Shown: positions 63,644 to 64,000 of the stretch, piece after piece
Layout: each line of letters starts with the position of its first letter
Numbering within the stretch: position 1 is the stretch's first letter
DNA from: Hyphomonadaceae bacterium
GTDB taxonomy: Bacteria > Pseudomonadota > Alphaproteobacteria > Caulobacterales > Aquidulcibacteraceae
NCBI GenBank assembly: GCA_016791445.1
Contig: JAEUMP010000012.1
Coordinates: forward strand, 224,949-288,948
Direction of reading: 5' to 3'
Length of the DNA stretch: 64,000 bases
Made by a program: the position numbers and the translations under genes
Notes under the pieces: model-generated
The model's input: the letters and a program-made list of their open reading frames with translations, nothing else
What the model was told of the DNA's origin: nothing
The model's database searches: none

Positions 63644-64000
63644 TCAGGTCAGAAAGTTCGCACGCAGCTTACCGATGACCACGTCGTCGACGCCGAGCAC
63701 GGACGCCATGTAGGCGTGCACGTCGCCATGCTTCTCTTCCATCGCATTGATCGCGGCGGTGAGGTAGTCGAGGTGCACGCCGAGCATGGGGCGGATGGCC
63801 TCATCCGAGACTTCCTTGCCCATGCGCGCCAGCAGCCGTGCGCGAACCTCCGGCATACGCTTGTCGAGATCGATCGCCGCATTCGTCAGCTCATAGTCGG
63901 CGATGATGGTGTCGCGGTCGACGCCGAGCGCGGTCAGCGCCAGAAAGCAGGCGACGCCCGTACGGTCCTTGCCGGCCGCGCAGTGCACGATCGCCGGTCC
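63644..64000 (-). CDS. Tyrosine/serine protein phosphatase, C-terminal part (5' end outside window)
   Basis: The visible 118 residues carry the cysteine phosphatase P-loop VHCAAGKDRTGVA, as in the Tyr_phosphatase3 (dual-specificity, LipA/PtpB-like) family, then the helical segment LALTALGVDRDTIIADYELTN and the C-terminal MEEKHGDVHAYMASVLG. The frame is open to the window edge; an apparent start at 63988 is an internal GTG encoding the Val before the His. It abuts convergent nrdB with 3 bp between the stop codons. Confidence 0.88.
   Translation of the reverse strand, partial: GPAIVHCAAGKDRTGVACFLALTALGVDRDTIIADYELTNAAIDLDKRMPEVRARLLARMGKEVSDEAIRPMLGVHLDYLTAAINAMEEKHGDVHAYMASVLGVDDVVIGKLRANFLT

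Overview
The window is high-GC, gene-dense chromosomal DNA of an alphaproteobacterium, most probably of the Caulobacterales/Hyphomonadaceae type. Reasons: the flagellar block is arranged fliL-fliM-DUF6468-motE-like / flgF-flgG-flgA-flgH, the ethylmalonyl-CoA pathway is present, there is a perfect CtrA-type TTAA-N7-TTAA site and GANTC sites at nrdA, and several genes look leaderless. The species cannot be named from the sequence alone. About 56 protein genes are supported. No rRNA, tRNA, CRISPR array, insertion sequence or prophage was seen. Many neighbouring genes overlap by 1-14 bp.

Layout. 1-8 kb: nucleotide-sugar and envelope precursor genes (3' part of manC, a DUF3108 protein, glmM, glmS, an AGE-family isomerase, galU, cysQ). 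8-16.4 kb: metabolism and modification (an ilvA-GST-FKBP-argE run, a HAD phosphatase with a small SET-domain methyltransferase, DUF2007 with a tRNA-type methyltransferase, a polyprenyl diphosphate synthase, a WecA/MraY-type phosphotransferase). 16.4-26.4 kb: ispE, two tandem TPR lipoproteins and ETF-ubiquinone oxidoreductase on the minus strand; a family-4 uracil-DNA glycosylase and a soluble lytic transglycosylase on the plus strand; then two TIGR04282/TIGR04283-type glycosyltransferases. 26.4-35.5 kb: divergent flagellar operons, fliL-fliM-DUF6468-motE-like-large TPR protein leftwards and flgFGAH rightwards, with a sigma-54 promoter directly abutting flgF.

35.5-43.7 kb: a D-2-hydroxyacid dehydrogenase, a 1078-residue RTX calcium-binding protein and the ybgC-tolQ-tolR-tolA-tolB envelope cluster, with pal not adjacent. 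43.9-50.5 kb: a B12-centred module made of a cobalamin riboswitch, a BtuB-type receptor, crotonyl-CoA carboxylase/reductase, a small membrane protein and the B12-dependent ethylmalonyl-CoA mutase. 50.6-55.3 kb: a GNAT protein, signal peptidase I, a DMT exporter and a large membrane protein of unknown function. 55.7-64 kb: class Ia ribonucleotide reductase nrdA and nrdB, separated by an MBL hydrolase, an unknown protein, a zinc-type CDF exporter, a GNAT protein and another unknown; then a partial tyrosine phosphatase.

The points most worth following are: the riboswitch-BtuB-Ccr/Ecm module with a cluster of TTGCG/CGCAA half-sites between ccr and its divergent neighbour; the matching NrdR-type boxes at nrdA and nrdB plus a CtrA site beside the nrdA ribosome binding site; a probable leaderless flgF message from a sigma-54 promoter; a recurrent TTGAC(C) box 34-38 nt before start codons that lack a Shine-Dalgarno sequence; and a 1052-residue periplasmic TPR protein beside a MotE-like chaperone, possibly a counterpart of rhizobial MotC. 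No completely new multigene system could be proved by reading alone.
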